From Planosporangium mesophilum (lineage in GTDB: Bacteria > Actinomycetota > Actinomycetes > Mycobacteriales > Micromonosporaceae): DNA of 64,000 nucleotides. The stretch spans positions 1 to 64,000 of the forward strand of contig NZ_BOON01000053.1 in NCBI RefSeq assembly GCF_016863255.1. The letters are read 5' to 3'. The notes under the pieces were generated by a model, which had not been told where the DNA came from, made no database searches, and saw only the letters and a list, made by a program, of their open reading frames with translations. A program made the position numbers and the translations under genes. Below are positions 41,129-50,221 of this stretch, in pieces; position 1 is the stretch's first letter, and each line of letters opens with the position of its first letter.

Positions 41129-41533
41129 TCAGCCTTCGTCGTCGAGCGTGTTGACCATGAAGTACGCCGCCCGGGTGAAGTAGTTCCACAGCTCGGCCTC
41201 CTGCTCGGGCGGGAGTGCCAGGGTGTCCAGGGCGCGGCGCATCTGGTGCAGCCAGGCGTCCCGCTCGGCCGGGCCGACCCGGAACGGCGCGTGGCGCATG
41301 CGCAGCCGTGGGTGCCCGCGGGTGGCCGAGTACGTGTTCGGGCCGCCCCAGTACTGGATCAGGAACAGCCTGAACCGCTCGTTGGCCGGGCCCAGGTCCT
41401 CCTCCGGGTACAGCGGTCGCAGCACCGGGTCGGTCGCGACCCCGGTGTAGAACTCGTCGACGAGCTTCCGGAACGTCGGCTCGCCGCCGACCTGGTCGTA
41501 GAACGAGGGGGTCTGGGCTGGCGTGGTCACCAT
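41129..41533 (-). CDS. glbO: Group II truncated haemoglobin (GlbO)
   Basis: GlbO binds oxygen at a haem and is linked to respiration and peroxide or nitric oxide handling. The 134-residue protein aligns with M. tuberculosis GlbO with an offset of 6: proximal His81 (MRHAPF), Trp94 at G8, and the distal Tyr29 and Tyr42 (Tyr23 and Tyr36 there). Its neighbours HNH, DUF5130 and pepN are also those found in mycobacteria, although an MFS gene and mscS lie between here. Confidence 0.94.
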   Translation of the reverse strand: MVTTPAQTPSFYDQVGGEPTFRKLVDEFYTGVATDPVLRPLYPEEDLGPANERFRLFLIQYWGGPNTYSATRGHPRLRMRHAPFRVGPAERDAWLHQMRRALDTLALPPEQEAELWNYFTRAAYFMVNTLDDEG

Positions 41534-41607
41534 TCGATTCTGCCAGGCGAATGGGTGTGAACTCAGCGCCGATCTCGGCAGCGCGGGCGCCGAGGCGCCG
41601 GTGCGCC

Positions 41608-43026
41608 TCAGTGCGAGGCGGTCGGCAGCGGCGGCCCGGCGGTCTCGCCGGTACGGGGCGCGGCGATCGGTCCCGTGGTCTCACCGGCACGGGGGCCGGC
41701 GAACGGCTCGTCGGTCCGCGGGGGCTGTACGCGCGGCGCGGGCTCGGGGACCGTCGCGCCGGCGTTGCCGCGCCGTGCCCGGTCGATCGCCCTGGCCACC
41801 GCGTCCTGCCCGGGCCAGATGAGACTGACCAGCAGCATCAACACGACGCCGCCGGCTCCCCACAGGCCGACCACGAGCGGCAGGTCGAAGCGGTTGGCGA
41901 GCGCGCCGGTGAGGAACACCGCCCCGCCCTGGCAGAGCTGCACGCCGCTGCTCACCACGCCGAACGCCCGTGCCCGGAAGTGGTCGGGCAGGGCCTGTAC
42001 GAACAGTCCGTTGGCCGCGGGCAGCAGTGCCGCCACGCCGAAGCCGCTGACCAGCGCGATCGCCGCGGTCCCGTACACGTTGGGGTCCGCGAGCGCGGCG
42101 GCCAGGGCGAGGGGCGCCACGACCGCGAACGGGCGGATGAGCCGCTGACGCGTCGAGAGCCCGACGAAACGGTTGATCAGGAGGCTTCCCGCGATGAAGC
42201 CGACCGGCGTGCTGCCCATGATCAAGCCCTGCATCCAGCCGCGGTCGTGCTCGTTCCCGGTGAGGTGACCTGCCCAGGCGGCGGCGAGACCTTCCGGGAC
42301 GACCCCGAACAGCACCGTGGAGAAGACGATCAGCGTGATGGCCCGCAGCACCCGGCTGCCGAACACGACGCCGATGCCCTCGGCGGTCTCCCGTAGCAGG
42401 TGTCTGCGCTGGTCCGGCGCGAGCGCCGGGGTGCGGTGGTGGACCCACAGGCCGATGACACACGCCGAGATGCCGAACGTGGCCGCGTTGAACAGCACCG
42501 CCATGTGGGGGTGGTACGCCGCGATGGCGCCGCCGGCGAAGTATCCCGTGATGAGCGCGAGGTGGGCGCTGGTGTCCATCAGGGACATGCCCAGCACGTA
42601 TCGGTCACCGTGGAGCAGTCGTGGGGTGAGGGCCGACCGGGCGGCCCGGAACGGCGGGTCGAACAGCGCCGTCACGAACAGCAGGACCAGCAGGACGGGC
42701 ACCGGCACGCCCGGAATGGCGACCAAGGCCATGGTGGCCATGCGCACCAGGTCGGAGAGGACCATGGTCCGCCGGTACGGGTACCGCTCGGCCAGCGCGG
42801 CGAGGATCGGGCCCAGCCCCAACCACGGCAGGAAGCTGATCGCGAAGGTGGCCGCTGCGATCAGCGTGGATTCGGTGCGCTGGTAGACGAGGGCCGTCAC
42901 GGCGGCCCGCGCCATCGAGTCGCCTAAGGCCGACAGCCCACCCGCATAGAAGACCGCTCGGAATTCACCGTTCGCCAGAACGTCGCGGAAAGTCGCCGGA
43001 CGATCGACGAGATCCGGCTCGGACAC
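41608..43026 (-). CDS. MFS transporter (DHA3/tetracycline-macrolide efflux-like)
   Basis: The 472-residue protein has about twelve membrane segments with an N-terminal AVFYAGGLSALGDSMARAAV segment and a PYRRTMVLSDLVRM loop between helices 2 and 3, typical of MFS exporters related to the MefA/DHA3 group. Substrate is unknown. The GTG at 43026 is preferred because GGAGG lies 8 bases upstream; an ATG at 43056 would add ten residues without a ribosome site. The C-terminus is a Pro-rich tail. Confidence 0.82.
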   Translation of the reverse strand: MSEPDLVDRPATFRDVLANGEFRAVFYAGGLSALGDSMARAAVTALVYQRTESTLIAAATFAISFLPWLGLGPILAALAERYPYRRTMVLSDLVRMATMALVAIPGVPVPVLLVLLFVTALFDPPFRAARSALTPRLLHGDRYVLGMSLMDTSAHLALITGYFAGGAIAAYHPHMAVLFNAATFGISACVIGLWVHHRTPALAPDQRRHLLRETAEGIGVVFGSRVLRAITLIVFSTVLFGVVPEGLAAAWAGHLTGNEHDRGWMQGLIMGSTPVGFIAGSLLINRFVGLSTRQRLIRPFAVVAPLALAAALADPNVYGTAAIALVSGFGVAALLPAANGLFVQALPDHFRARAFGVVSSGVQLCQGGAVFLTGALANRFDLPLVVGLWGAGGVVLMLLVSLIWPGQDAVARAIDRARRGNAGATVPEPAPRVQPPRTDEPFAGPRAGETTGPIAAPRTGETAGPPLPTASH

Positions 43027-43291
43027 CGGTGGGTCCTCCAAGGTCCGGTCCGACATGGCGTCCAGTCGGTGCGGCGGCGGCCGACGTCGCTGTCGTCCCT
43101 TCCGGGAGAGAGCGCTCAGCCGAAAGGGTGATGTTGTCGTCGGACCTGAACGAACGGACCATAGCTCAGCAACCGGCCGGCGCGCGAGCCCTCATCCGAA
43201 GGTTGCCAGCGGTATTGCGCAAAACGGCTATAGCCATACAGGTCGGCGCCGCGACGTCGTCAGAGCTGAAAAACCTCCGGATTTCGGCGGG

Positions 43292-44446
43292 TCAGACCTG
43301 GGAACCGGTACCGAGTCCGCTCTCGCCGCTGTGCTGCCCGGTGTCCGCGGGGCCGGCCGTGCCGGCCGGAGTGGCGGTGGGTGGCGGCGGCTGGTCCACG
43401 GCGCCGCCGGCGGGGTGCAGGAGTATCCGTCCGGCGCCGAGCCGTTCCGCGATGCCGGCCCGGTCCAGCGCGTCGGTGAGGCAACGCCGCAGTTCCCGGC
43501 CGACCCGCCACTGCGACTCGGAGGTCGTCTTCACGGTGGTGCGCAGGACCGCGCCGTCGGCGGTGATCTGCTCCACGCCGAGCACCTCCGGCGGGTCGAT
43601 CAGATCGTCGCTCCACTGCGGGTCGTCGGCCAGCTTCGCCGCAGCGGTACGCAGGATCTCGGCCGCCTCGCGCACGCCGGCGAACCCGACCGGGATGTCG
43701 ACCACGACCTGCGCCCAGCCCTGGCTCTTGTTGCCCACCCGGGTGATCTCGCCGTTGCGGATGTACCAGACCACGCCCTGGGCGTCACGGATCGTCGTGA
43801 TGCGCAGCCCCACCGCCTCGACGGTCCCGCTCGCCTGGCCCGCGTCGACCACGTCGCCCACCCCGTACTGGTCCTCCAGCAGCATGAACATGCCGGCCAC
43901 GAAGTCCTTGACTAGGTTCTGCGCGCCGAAGCCGACGGCGAGGCCGACGATTCCGGCGCTGGCCAGCAGCGGTGCGAGGTTGAGACCGAGCTCGCTCAGC
44001 ACGAGCATCAACGTGATCACGAAGATGACGGCGGACGCGATGCTGCGCAGCACCGAGCCGAGCGCCTCCGCCCGCTGCCGGCGCCGCTCGGGCAGGGCGA
44101 CCGCGTCGCGTAACAGGGTGGCCGGCATCTTCTCGCGCAGCGGCCGCAGCAGCGCGGGGGCGGAGCCGGAGCCGTTGAAGCCGTTGGTCGTGCGCACCAG
44201 CCGGTTGATCGTGCGGTGGATCAACGTCCGCGCCAGGATCGCCAGCGCGACGATCAGCACGATCCGCAGCGGCTTCAGCAGAAACAGGTAGCTGCCCTCG
44301 GCGAGCCAGGCCTGCCCGGTCTTGTCGAAGACCCACCCGCACAACACGGGAGCCTGCGGGCAACTCGGCGTCGGGTGGGGCGACGGCGACGCGGCCAGCA
44401 CGGCATTGGCCCGGACCGCCGTGGCGATCTGGTGAAGGGGGGTCAC
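43292..44446 (-). CDS. MscS-family mechanosensitive channel
   Basis: The 384-residue protein has three membrane segments before residue about 200; the pore helix includes LLASAGIVGLAVGFGAQNLVKDFVAGMFML, the MscS signature, followed by the beta domain (EDQYGVGDVVDAG, GVVWYIRNGEI). Channels of this family open under membrane tension and release solutes at osmotic down-shock. The GTG at 44446 is the first start that gives a sensible N-terminus. The C-terminal 40 residues are Pro- and Gly-rich. Confidence 0.92.
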   Translation of the reverse strand: MTPLHQIATAVRANAVLAASPSPHPTPSCPQAPVLCGWVFDKTGQAWLAEGSYLFLLKPLRIVLIVALAILARTLIHRTINRLVRTTNGFNGSGSAPALLRPLREKMPATLLRDAVALPERRRQRAEALGSVLRSIASAVIFVITLMLVLSELGLNLAPLLASAGIVGLAVGFGAQNLVKDFVAGMFMLLEDQYGVGDVVDAGQASGTVEAVGLRITTIRDAQGVVWYIRNGEITRVGNKSQGWAQVVVDIPVGFAGVREAAEILRTAAAKLADDPQWSDDLIDPPEVLGVEQITADGAVLRTTVKTTSESQWRVGRELRRCLTDALDRAGIAERLGAGRILLHPAGGAVDQPPPPTATPAGTAGPADTGQHSGESGLGTGSQV

Positions 44447-44724
44447 GGGATAGTTTCGTACCGCATCGCCCGCGCCGCCGCGGCACGGCCCCCCGGAACA
44501 GTGATGGGGAACGTTCCGCAGATGGCGGCAAATCACCCGTTCTCGGCTAACTTCCCCCTCCGCGACCCTCTCCTGTGGGCGAGGCGGCGGTCCGAGTGGG
44601 TAGAGCTTCACCCCGAGGCCCCCCCGATTAGCGCGTGCAATTTGGCGATCTATCGGGGACGATTGGCGCCAGGACAGGTCGAGGCGACGACGGGAGACCG
44701 CTTCACCCTAGGAGGGCGGCAGCG

Positions 44725-45249
44725 ATGCCTGACATACGACTGACAGTCGGCAGCACCCTGGTTCTGAATGCCACGTACGAGCCGCTGTGTGTCGTGTCGG
44801 TCAGGCGGGCCGCAATCCTTGTCTTATCCGCGAAGGCGGTGTGTGTCAGCGACGGTGACGGGACGCTGCACAGCGTCCGGACCGAGCTGCCAGTCCCGTC
44901 CGTGGTGCGGTTGACCCGGTATGTTCGGGTGCCCTACCGCACCCATGTCGGCCTCTCCCGGCGCGCGATCTTCGCGCGTGACGGCGGCCGGTGCGCCTAC
45001 TGCCGGGGGGCGGCAGAGACGATCGACCACGTCCTTCCGCGCAGCCGAGGTGGCGCCCACGCCTGGGACAACGTCGTCGCCGCCTGCGCCAGATGCAACC
45101 ACACCAAGGGCGACCGGACGCCGAACGAGCTGGGCTGGCGGCTGCACGCCGCGCCCGCCGCCCCCAAGGGAACGGCGTGGCGCGTGCTGGGCCACCGCAC
45201 GCCCGATCCCCGCTGGTCGGACTGGCTCAACCTGCCCGAGGTCGCGTAG
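44725..45249 (+). CDS. HNH endonuclease domain protein
   Basis: The 174-residue protein has an N-terminal region (VLNATYEPLCVVSVRRAAILVL) shared by a widespread actinobacterial family and a C-terminal HNH domain: Cys90-X2-Cys93, Asp101-His102, Asn116, Cys121-X2-Cys124-Asn125. Zinc and catalytic residues are intact. It corresponds to M. tuberculosis Rv2469c next to DUF5130 and glbO. Being universal and single-copy it is more likely a housekeeping nuclease than a restriction enzyme. GGAGG precedes the ATG by 9 bases. Confidence 0.88.
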   Translation: MPDIRLTVGSTLVLNATYEPLCVVSVRRAAILVLSAKAVCVSDGDGTLHSVRTELPVPSVVRLTRYVRVPYRTHVGLSRRAIFARDGGRCAYCRGAAETIDHVLPRSRGGAHAWDNVVAACARCNHTKGDRTPNELGWRLHAAPAAPKGTAWRVLGHRTPDPRWSDWLNLPEVA

Positions 45250-45252
45250 CGC

Positions 45253-46506
45253 CTACGTGACCCGGCCGCGCTCGGCCGGGAACCGCGTCCACCCGCCCGA
45301 CCGCATGACCTCCCGCAGCCGCGCAAATCCCTCGTGTACGTCCACGAACCGCGTGTACAGCGGGGCGAAGCCCATCCGCAGCCGGTCCGGGGTGCGGAAG
45401 TCCGGTACGACGCCCGCCGCCTTCATCGCCTGGCAGATCCGCCAGGCCTCGGGGTGGTACAGCGTGACGTGCGCACCCCGCCGCTCCGGCTCGCGCGGTG
45501 TGGCCAGCTCGAAGCCCTCCGCCGCCAGCCAGGCGTCGAAGAGCGAGATCGCGTACGACGTGAGCGCCGCGCCCTTGGCCGCGATCGCCCCGATACCGGC
45601 CGCCGCGGTGATCGACGCGCCCTCGAGGACGGCGTACCCGCCCAGCACCGGCGGGGTACCGACCACGAACCGCTCGACCGACTCGACCGGGTCGTAGTCG
45701 GTACCCATGGCGAACTGGTCGCGCTGGCCGAACCAGCCCCAGATCGGCTGGCGCAGCCGGGACTGCAGGTCGGCGCGTACGTACAGGAACGCGGGCGCGC
45801 CCGGCCCCGCGTTCAGGTACTTGTACGTGCAGCCCACCGCGAGGTCCGCGCCGGCCTCGCGCAGCGGTACCGGTACCGACCCGGCCGAGTGGCACAGGTC
45901 CCACAGCGTGAGCGCGCCCACCTCATGCGCGGCCTCGGTCACCGCCACCAGGTCGACCAGCGCGCCCGAGCGGTACGCCAGGTGCGACAGGCACACCAGC
46001 GCGACGTCGGGGTCGAGCGCCGCCCGCAGGTGCGCCGGGTCCAGCCCCTGGTTGATGTCGGTCTCGACCACCCGCAGGGTCAGCCCGCGCGTCTCGGCCA
46101 GCCCCGCCAGCACGTACCGGTCGGTGGGGAAGTTGTCGTCGTCGGTGACGATCACGCTCCGGCCCGGCCGGGCGTCCAGCGCGGCGGCGGCCAGCTTGTA
46201 CAGGTTGACGCTGGTCGAGTCGGACAGCACGACCTCGCCGGGATCGACTCCGAGCACGCCGGTGGCGAGCACGTCACCGGCCTCGCGGGCCAGCCCGATC
46301 CAGCGGTCCCAGCCGCGGATCAGCTCACCGCCCCACTCCCGGGAAACCGCCTCGACCAGCCGCTGCCCGGTGGTGACGGGCAGCCGCCCGAGCGAGTTGC
46401 CGTCGAAGTACACCAGGTCCGGGTCGGCGATGACGAAGCGCTCCCGGTACGTCGCGAGCGGGTCTTCGGCGTCCAGCGCCCGGGCCGCGGCATGAAGATC
46501 CTTCAC
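45253..46506 (-). CDS. kynU: Kynureninase
   Basis: Kynureninase cleaves L-kynurenine to anthranilate and alanine with PLP. The 417-residue protein has YFDGNSLGRLP at the start, the LWDLCHSAGSVP segment with the PLP-nitrogen Asp, and Lys229 in CTYKYLNAGPGAP as the Schiff base. The GTG at 46506 lies 7 bases after a TACGGT -10 box, so a leaderless mRNA is likely. No tryptophan dioxygenase or kynurenine formamidase gene is nearby. Confidence 0.94.
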   Translation of the reverse strand: MKDLHAAARALDAEDPLATYRERFVIADPDLVYFDGNSLGRLPVTTGQRLVEAVSREWGGELIRGWDRWIGLAREAGDVLATGVLGVDPGEVVLSDSTSVNLYKLAAAALDARPGRSVIVTDDDNFPTDRYVLAGLAETRGLTLRVVETDINQGLDPAHLRAALDPDVALVCLSHLAYRSGALVDLVAVTEAAHEVGALTLWDLCHSAGSVPVPLREAGADLAVGCTYKYLNAGPGAPAFLYVRADLQSRLRQPIWGWFGQRDQFAMGTDYDPVESVERFVVGTPPVLGGYAVLEGASITAAAGIGAIAAKGAALTSYAISLFDAWLAAEGFELATPREPERRGAHVTLYHPEAWRICQAMKAAGVVPDFRTPDRLRMGFAPLYTRFVDVHEGFARLREVMRSGGWTRFPAERGRVT

Positions 46507-46509
46507 GAA

Positions 46510-46545
46510 GGGCACCGTAGTGGGGAAGGGCACCGTAGTGGGGAG
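46510..46545 (-). repeat. 18-bp tandem duplication carrying the kynU -10 box
   Basis: The 18-base unit GGGCACCGTAGTGGGGAA is present twice in tandem (46510-46527 and 46528-46545), with a single difference at the last base. Read on the minus strand each unit contains TACGGT; the proximal one is 7 bases from the kynU GTG. The duplication therefore places two equal -10 boxes 18 bp apart. Confidence 0.75.
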
Positions 46546-46685
46546 GCGCGCCCGCTCGTGCGTGCCCTCCCCGGTCGGCACTCTTCGGGGTTTCCGGCAC
46601 CCCCGTCGCGGAGTAGCATGCGCCAGCCGCTAACGTGAGGTCCGCATATGGTCCCTTCGACGCCGGGGGCGTTGGCTTGTCAATA

Positions 46686-46994
46686 ATGGAGACGGTGCTC
46701 ATCTACGTCGGCATACCGGCTCTCGTCATCCTGGTCATCACCGGCCTGGTCTTCGCCGGTGACGTGCGGCGTGGCAAGCGGTACCGGCCGGGTCGGCCCT
46801 TCGAGTTCCGGCCCGTCTGGTTCCTCTCCTCGCCGGAGCGGCTGACCGAACAGGGCCCCGACGAGCACAGGGCGCTGCACGGCGCCGCTGCGGCGACCGC
46901 GTTGCCCGCTGGTGGCTCGAGCCCCGCGACGGAGTGGTCCGCCCGCAAGTCGGCCGAGGAGCGCGCGACTGGAGGCGCAAGTGACCGCTGGTGA
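46686..46994 (+). CDS. Small membrane protein, CtaJ-like aa3 oxidase subunit
   Basis: The 102-residue protein has one N-terminal membrane segment (METVLIYVGIPALVILVITGLVF) followed by a basic RRGKRYRPGRPFEFRPVW motif and a disordered tail. This matches the actinobacterial CtaJ accessory subunit of the aa3 cytochrome oxidase in my recall, a family with the same METVLIY start and RYRPG..W.F.PVW motif. The other oxidase genes are not in the window. It overlaps DUF5130 by 14 bases. Confidence 0.6.
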   Translation: METVLIYVGIPALVILVITGLVFAGDVRRGKRYRPGRPFEFRPVWFLSSPERLTEQGPDEHRALHGAAAATALPAGGSSPATEWSARKSAEERATGGASDRW

Positions 46995-47394
46995 GCAGGA
47001 CAACCGGGTGACCGGACGTCCAGAGGTCCTCGACGGTCCGTTCAACACCCGGCAGCTGTTGCGGCTGGACGAGGCGTTGCGGGTGGCCGACCGGACGACC
47101 GGCCTGACCTTCAGCGTGTACGTGGGTGACCTCGACGAACCGGTACGCGGTCATGCCGAGAAGCTGCACGGCCAGTTGACCAACCCGGACCACTCGGTCC
47201 TGATCGTGGTGTCGCCCAACCAGCGGATGCTCGAGGTCGTGACCGGTGCCGCGGCCCGCAAGCGCATCCCGGACCGTTCGGCCAAGCTGGCCGCGCTGTC
47301 GATGGCGGCGGCGTTCGGCGGCGGCGACCTGGCCGGCGGCGTCGTCACCGGGATCGCCCAGCTCGCGAACCAGGCAGGCAAGGCAGCAAGCTGA
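46981..47394 (+). CDS. DUF5130 family protein
   Basis: The 137-residue protein resembles the DUF5130 family (Rv2468c position) and the TPM-domain fold, with GLTFSVYVGDL, SVLIVVSPNQRMLEVVTG and a C-terminal amphipathic helix region rich in Gly and Ala (AAAFGGGDLAGGVVTGI). No catalytic motif is visible. The GTG at 46981 lies inside the end of the CtaJ-like gene and has GGAGG 5 bases upstream, so the two are coupled. A strong terminator follows. Confidence 0.8.
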   Translation: MTAGEQDNRVTGRPEVLDGPFNTRQLLRLDEALRVADRTTGLTFSVYVGDLDEPVRGHAEKLHGQLTNPDHSVLIVVSPNQRMLEVVTGAAARKRIPDRSAKLAALSMAAAFGGGDLAGGVVTGIAQLANQAGKAAS

Positions 47395-47404
47395 GACTGA
47401 TACT

Positions 47405-47440
47405 AAAAGGGCCCCCGCCGATCTCGGCGGGGGCCCTTTT
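47405..47440. terminator. Strong bidirectional terminator
   Basis: Perfect 16-base arms AAAAGGGCCCCCGCCG with a 4-base loop give a hairpin ending in TTTT on either strand. It sits between the DUF5130 gene and the convergent pepN gene and is the clearest intrinsic terminator in the window. Confidence 0.93.
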
Positions 47441-47451
47441 CGTCCGCGGTC

Positions 47452-50019
47452 TCAGGCCGCGTCGGCGTCCTTGGCGCGCGCCCGTAGGGCACGCACCACC
47501 CCGTCGCGCCCCTCGGCGACCAGTCGCCGCAGCGGGCCGGGGGTACCCTCGCGGGCCAGCCAGTCGTCGGTCAGCGCCACCGTCTCCGTGCTGACCTGAT
47601 AGGCCGGGTACGCCAGCGCCACGAAGTCCTGCGCCGGCTCGCTGTCCAGGGTCTCCCAGATGTCGTCCACGACCCGGAAGTACTCCGCCGTGTACGGCGC
47701 GGTCAGCTCCGTCTGCGACGGGTGCTGGAAGCCCTGCAGCATCGACCGCTGCAGCCAGTTCGGCAGGTGGCTGTCGGAGACCAGCCGGCGCCAGGTCTCC
47801 GCCTTCGACTCCGGCGTGGCCACCAGCGCCCGGGAGAGCGCCGCCTGCCGCTCACCGCTGGCGGTCCGGTCCCGGTCCAGCTCGGCCTCGATCTCGTCCG
47901 GTCCGGCGGCACCGTTGGCGACCAGCGCGTGCAGCAGGCTCCACCGCAGATCCGCCTCGATCACCAGCCCCGACGGTACGTTCTCGCCGCGCAGCCAGCT
48001 GGCCAGCACGGCGAGCTGCTCTTCCCGGCGGGCGGAGACGGCGAAGGTACGCGCCCACGCGAGCTGGAAGCCGCCGCCAGGCTCGGCGGCGCCCAGCGCC
48101 CGCTCGGCGGCGGCGTTGAGCAGTTGCAGCCCCTCGGCGGCCCAGGCCGGGTCGGTGTAGAACGCCAGCGCGGACCGGGCCTGGGCGAGCGTCGCGGTGA
48201 CGAGGTTGATGTCCTGCTCGCCGGGCAGCCCGGCGACGACCATCCGGACGTAGTCGCGGGCGGCCAGCTCGCCGTCGCGCACCATGTCCCACGCGGCCGC
48301 CCAGCACAGCGCCCGGGCCAGCGGGTTGTCGAAGCCGGCGATGTGGTCGACCACGGTCGCCATCGAGCGCTCGTCCAGCCGCAGCTTCGCGTACGTCAGG
48401 TCGTCGTCGTTGAGCAGCAGGACGTCGGCGGCGGGTACCCCGGCGAGCTGCGGGATCAGGGAACGGGCCCCGTCCACGTCGACCTCGATGCGCTCGCGCC
48501 GGGTGAGCGTCCCGTCCTCGGTCAGGTCGTACAGCCCGATGCCGATGCGGTGGGTGCGCAGCGTCGGGTACCGCTCCGGCGCGTCCTGGAGCACGGCCAC
48601 CGACTCGTACGTGCCGTCACCGGCGAGGATGATCTCCGGGCGTAGCGTGTTGACCTGGGCCGTCTCCAGCCACTGTGCCGCGAACTTGCGCAGCTCCTTG
48701 CCGGACGCCGCCTCGAGGGCCGTGAGCAGGTCGTCGAAGGTCGCGTTGCCCCAGGCGTGCCGGCTGAAGTAGGCGCGCAGGCCGGCCAGGAACGGCTCGA
48801 TCCCCACGTACGCGACGAGCTGCTTGATCACGCTCGCGCCCTTGGCGTACGTGATGCCGTCGAAGTTGACCTCGACCGCGTCGACGTCGGGCATCTCGCA
48901 GTACACCGGGTGGGTCGACGAGAGCTGATCCTGCCGGTACCCCCAGTTCTTGCGTACCGACAGGAAGGTCGTCCAGGCGTCGGTGAAGCGGGTGGCCGAC
49001 GTGTTGGCCCAGTGGCTGGCCCACTCCGCGAACGACTCGTTGAGCCACAGGTCGTCCCACCACCGCATGGTGACGAGGTCGCCGAACCACATGTGGGCCA
49101 TCTCGTGCAGGATCGTGTTGGCCCGCTGCTCGTACTCGTAGTCGGTGACCGGGCTGCGGTAGATGTAGTGCTGCTCGGCGTGCACGACGCAGCCGAAGTT
49201 CTCCATCGCGCCGGCGTTGAAGTCCGGGCTGTACACCTGGTCGTACTTGGCCAGCGGGTACCGCACGCCGAACTCGCGGTGGAAGAAGTCGAAGCCCTGC
49301 TTGGTGATCAGCAGGATGTCGTCGGCGTCGAGGTACCGGGCCATCGACGCGCGGCAGAACACGCCGAGGTCGATGCCGTCGTGGCTGTCGCGCACCTCGT
49401 GGTACGGGCCGCCGCAGATCGCCGTGACGTACGTGCTCATCCGTGGCGAGCGCGCGAAGTGGACAAGCTTCGCCGCACCCGACCCTGGTCCGACCGACTC
49501 ATCCTCGATGGGCATGTTCGACACGACACGCCAATGGTTGGGAACAGTCACGTGCCAGGTGAACTCGGCCTTGAGGTCGGGCTGGTCGAAGCAGGCGAAC
49601 ACGCGCTGCGCGTCGGCCGTCTCGAACTGGCTGTAGAGGTACACCTCCTTGTCGACCGGGTCGACCGAGCGGTGCAGGCCCTGGCCGGTGGAGGAGTACG
49701 CGCAGTCGGCGTCGACGACCAGTACGTTCTCCGCGGCCAGGCCGGGCACCACCAGCCCGGAGTCGGCGGCCCAGTCGGAGACGTCCAGCGGCTCGCCGTT
49801 GAGGGTGGCCCCGCGTAGCGAGTCGGCGGCGATCTCGACGAACGTGGTCGCACCGGGCTCGCGACAGGTGAAGCGGACCTCGGTCACCGAGCGGAAGGTG
49901 CCCTCTCCCGGGTAACCGGCGCCGTCCGTGAGGTCAAGGCTGATGTCGTACGCCGAGACGTCGAGCAGGCGGGCCCGCTCGGCGGCCTCCACCTGCCTGA
50001 GGTTTCGAACTCCGGCCAC
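47452..50019 (-). CDS. pepN: Aminopeptidase N (M1 family)
   Basis: PepN removes N-terminal residues from peptides. The 855-residue zinc enzyme has the GAMENFG substrate motif and HEMAHMWFGDLVTMRWWDDLWLNESFAEW split as HExxH and the distant Glu, followed by the long C-terminal ERAP1-like helical domain. The GTG at 50019 gives the usual VAGVRNL start and has GGAG 9 bases upstream; an ATG five codons earlier is possible. It is divergent from the DsbA-like gene, as Rv2467 and Rv2466c are. Confidence 0.95.
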   Translation of the reverse strand: MAGVRNLRQVEAAERARLLDVSAYDISLDLTDGAGYPGEGTFRSVTEVRFTCREPGATTFVEIAADSLRGATLNGEPLDVSDWAADSGLVVPGLAAENVLVVDADCAYSSTGQGLHRSVDPVDKEVYLYSQFETADAQRVFACFDQPDLKAEFTWHVTVPNHWRVVSNMPIEDESVGPGSGAAKLVHFARSPRMSTYVTAICGGPYHEVRDSHDGIDLGVFCRASMARYLDADDILLITKQGFDFFHREFGVRYPLAKYDQVYSPDFNAGAMENFGCVVHAEQHYIYRSPVTDYEYEQRANTILHEMAHMWFGDLVTMRWWDDLWLNESFAEWASHWANTSATRFTDAWTTFLSVRKNWGYRQDQLSSTHPVYCEMPDVDAVEVNFDGITYAKGASVIKQLVAYVGIEPFLAGLRAYFSRHAWGNATFDDLLTALEAASGKELRKFAAQWLETAQVNTLRPEIILAGDGTYESVAVLQDAPERYPTLRTHRIGIGLYDLTEDGTLTRRERIEVDVDGARSLIPQLAGVPAADVLLLNDDDLTYAKLRLDERSMATVVDHIAGFDNPLARALCWAAAWDMVRDGELAARDYVRMVVAGLPGEQDINLVTATLAQARSALAFYTDPAWAAEGLQLLNAAAERALGAAEPGGGFQLAWARTFAVSARREEQLAVLASWLRGENVPSGLVIEADLRWSLLHALVANGAAGPDEIEAELDRDRTASGERQAALSRALVATPESKAETWRRLVSDSHLPNWLQRSMLQGFQHPSQTELTAPYTAEYFRVVDDIWETLDSEPAQDFVALAYPAYQVSTETVALTDDWLAREGTPGPLRRLVAEGRDGVVRALRARAKDADAA

Positions 50020-50221
50020 GGTTGTCGTCTCCATCTGTATTCGGTGCGATCGCCGCCCCAATGGTCCGGGTCGCGGCTGGGAAGCGATCTTTTCACAACT
50101 GGTTGTCGGCCACGAAGTGGCGCAGGTCACGTTACGTTAGTTTCGCCGCGCGCACCGGGTGGGGTGAGGATCGGTAAGGAGCGCCACCGCCTGTCATACC
50201 TGAAAATCGTGAGGAGTCGCC

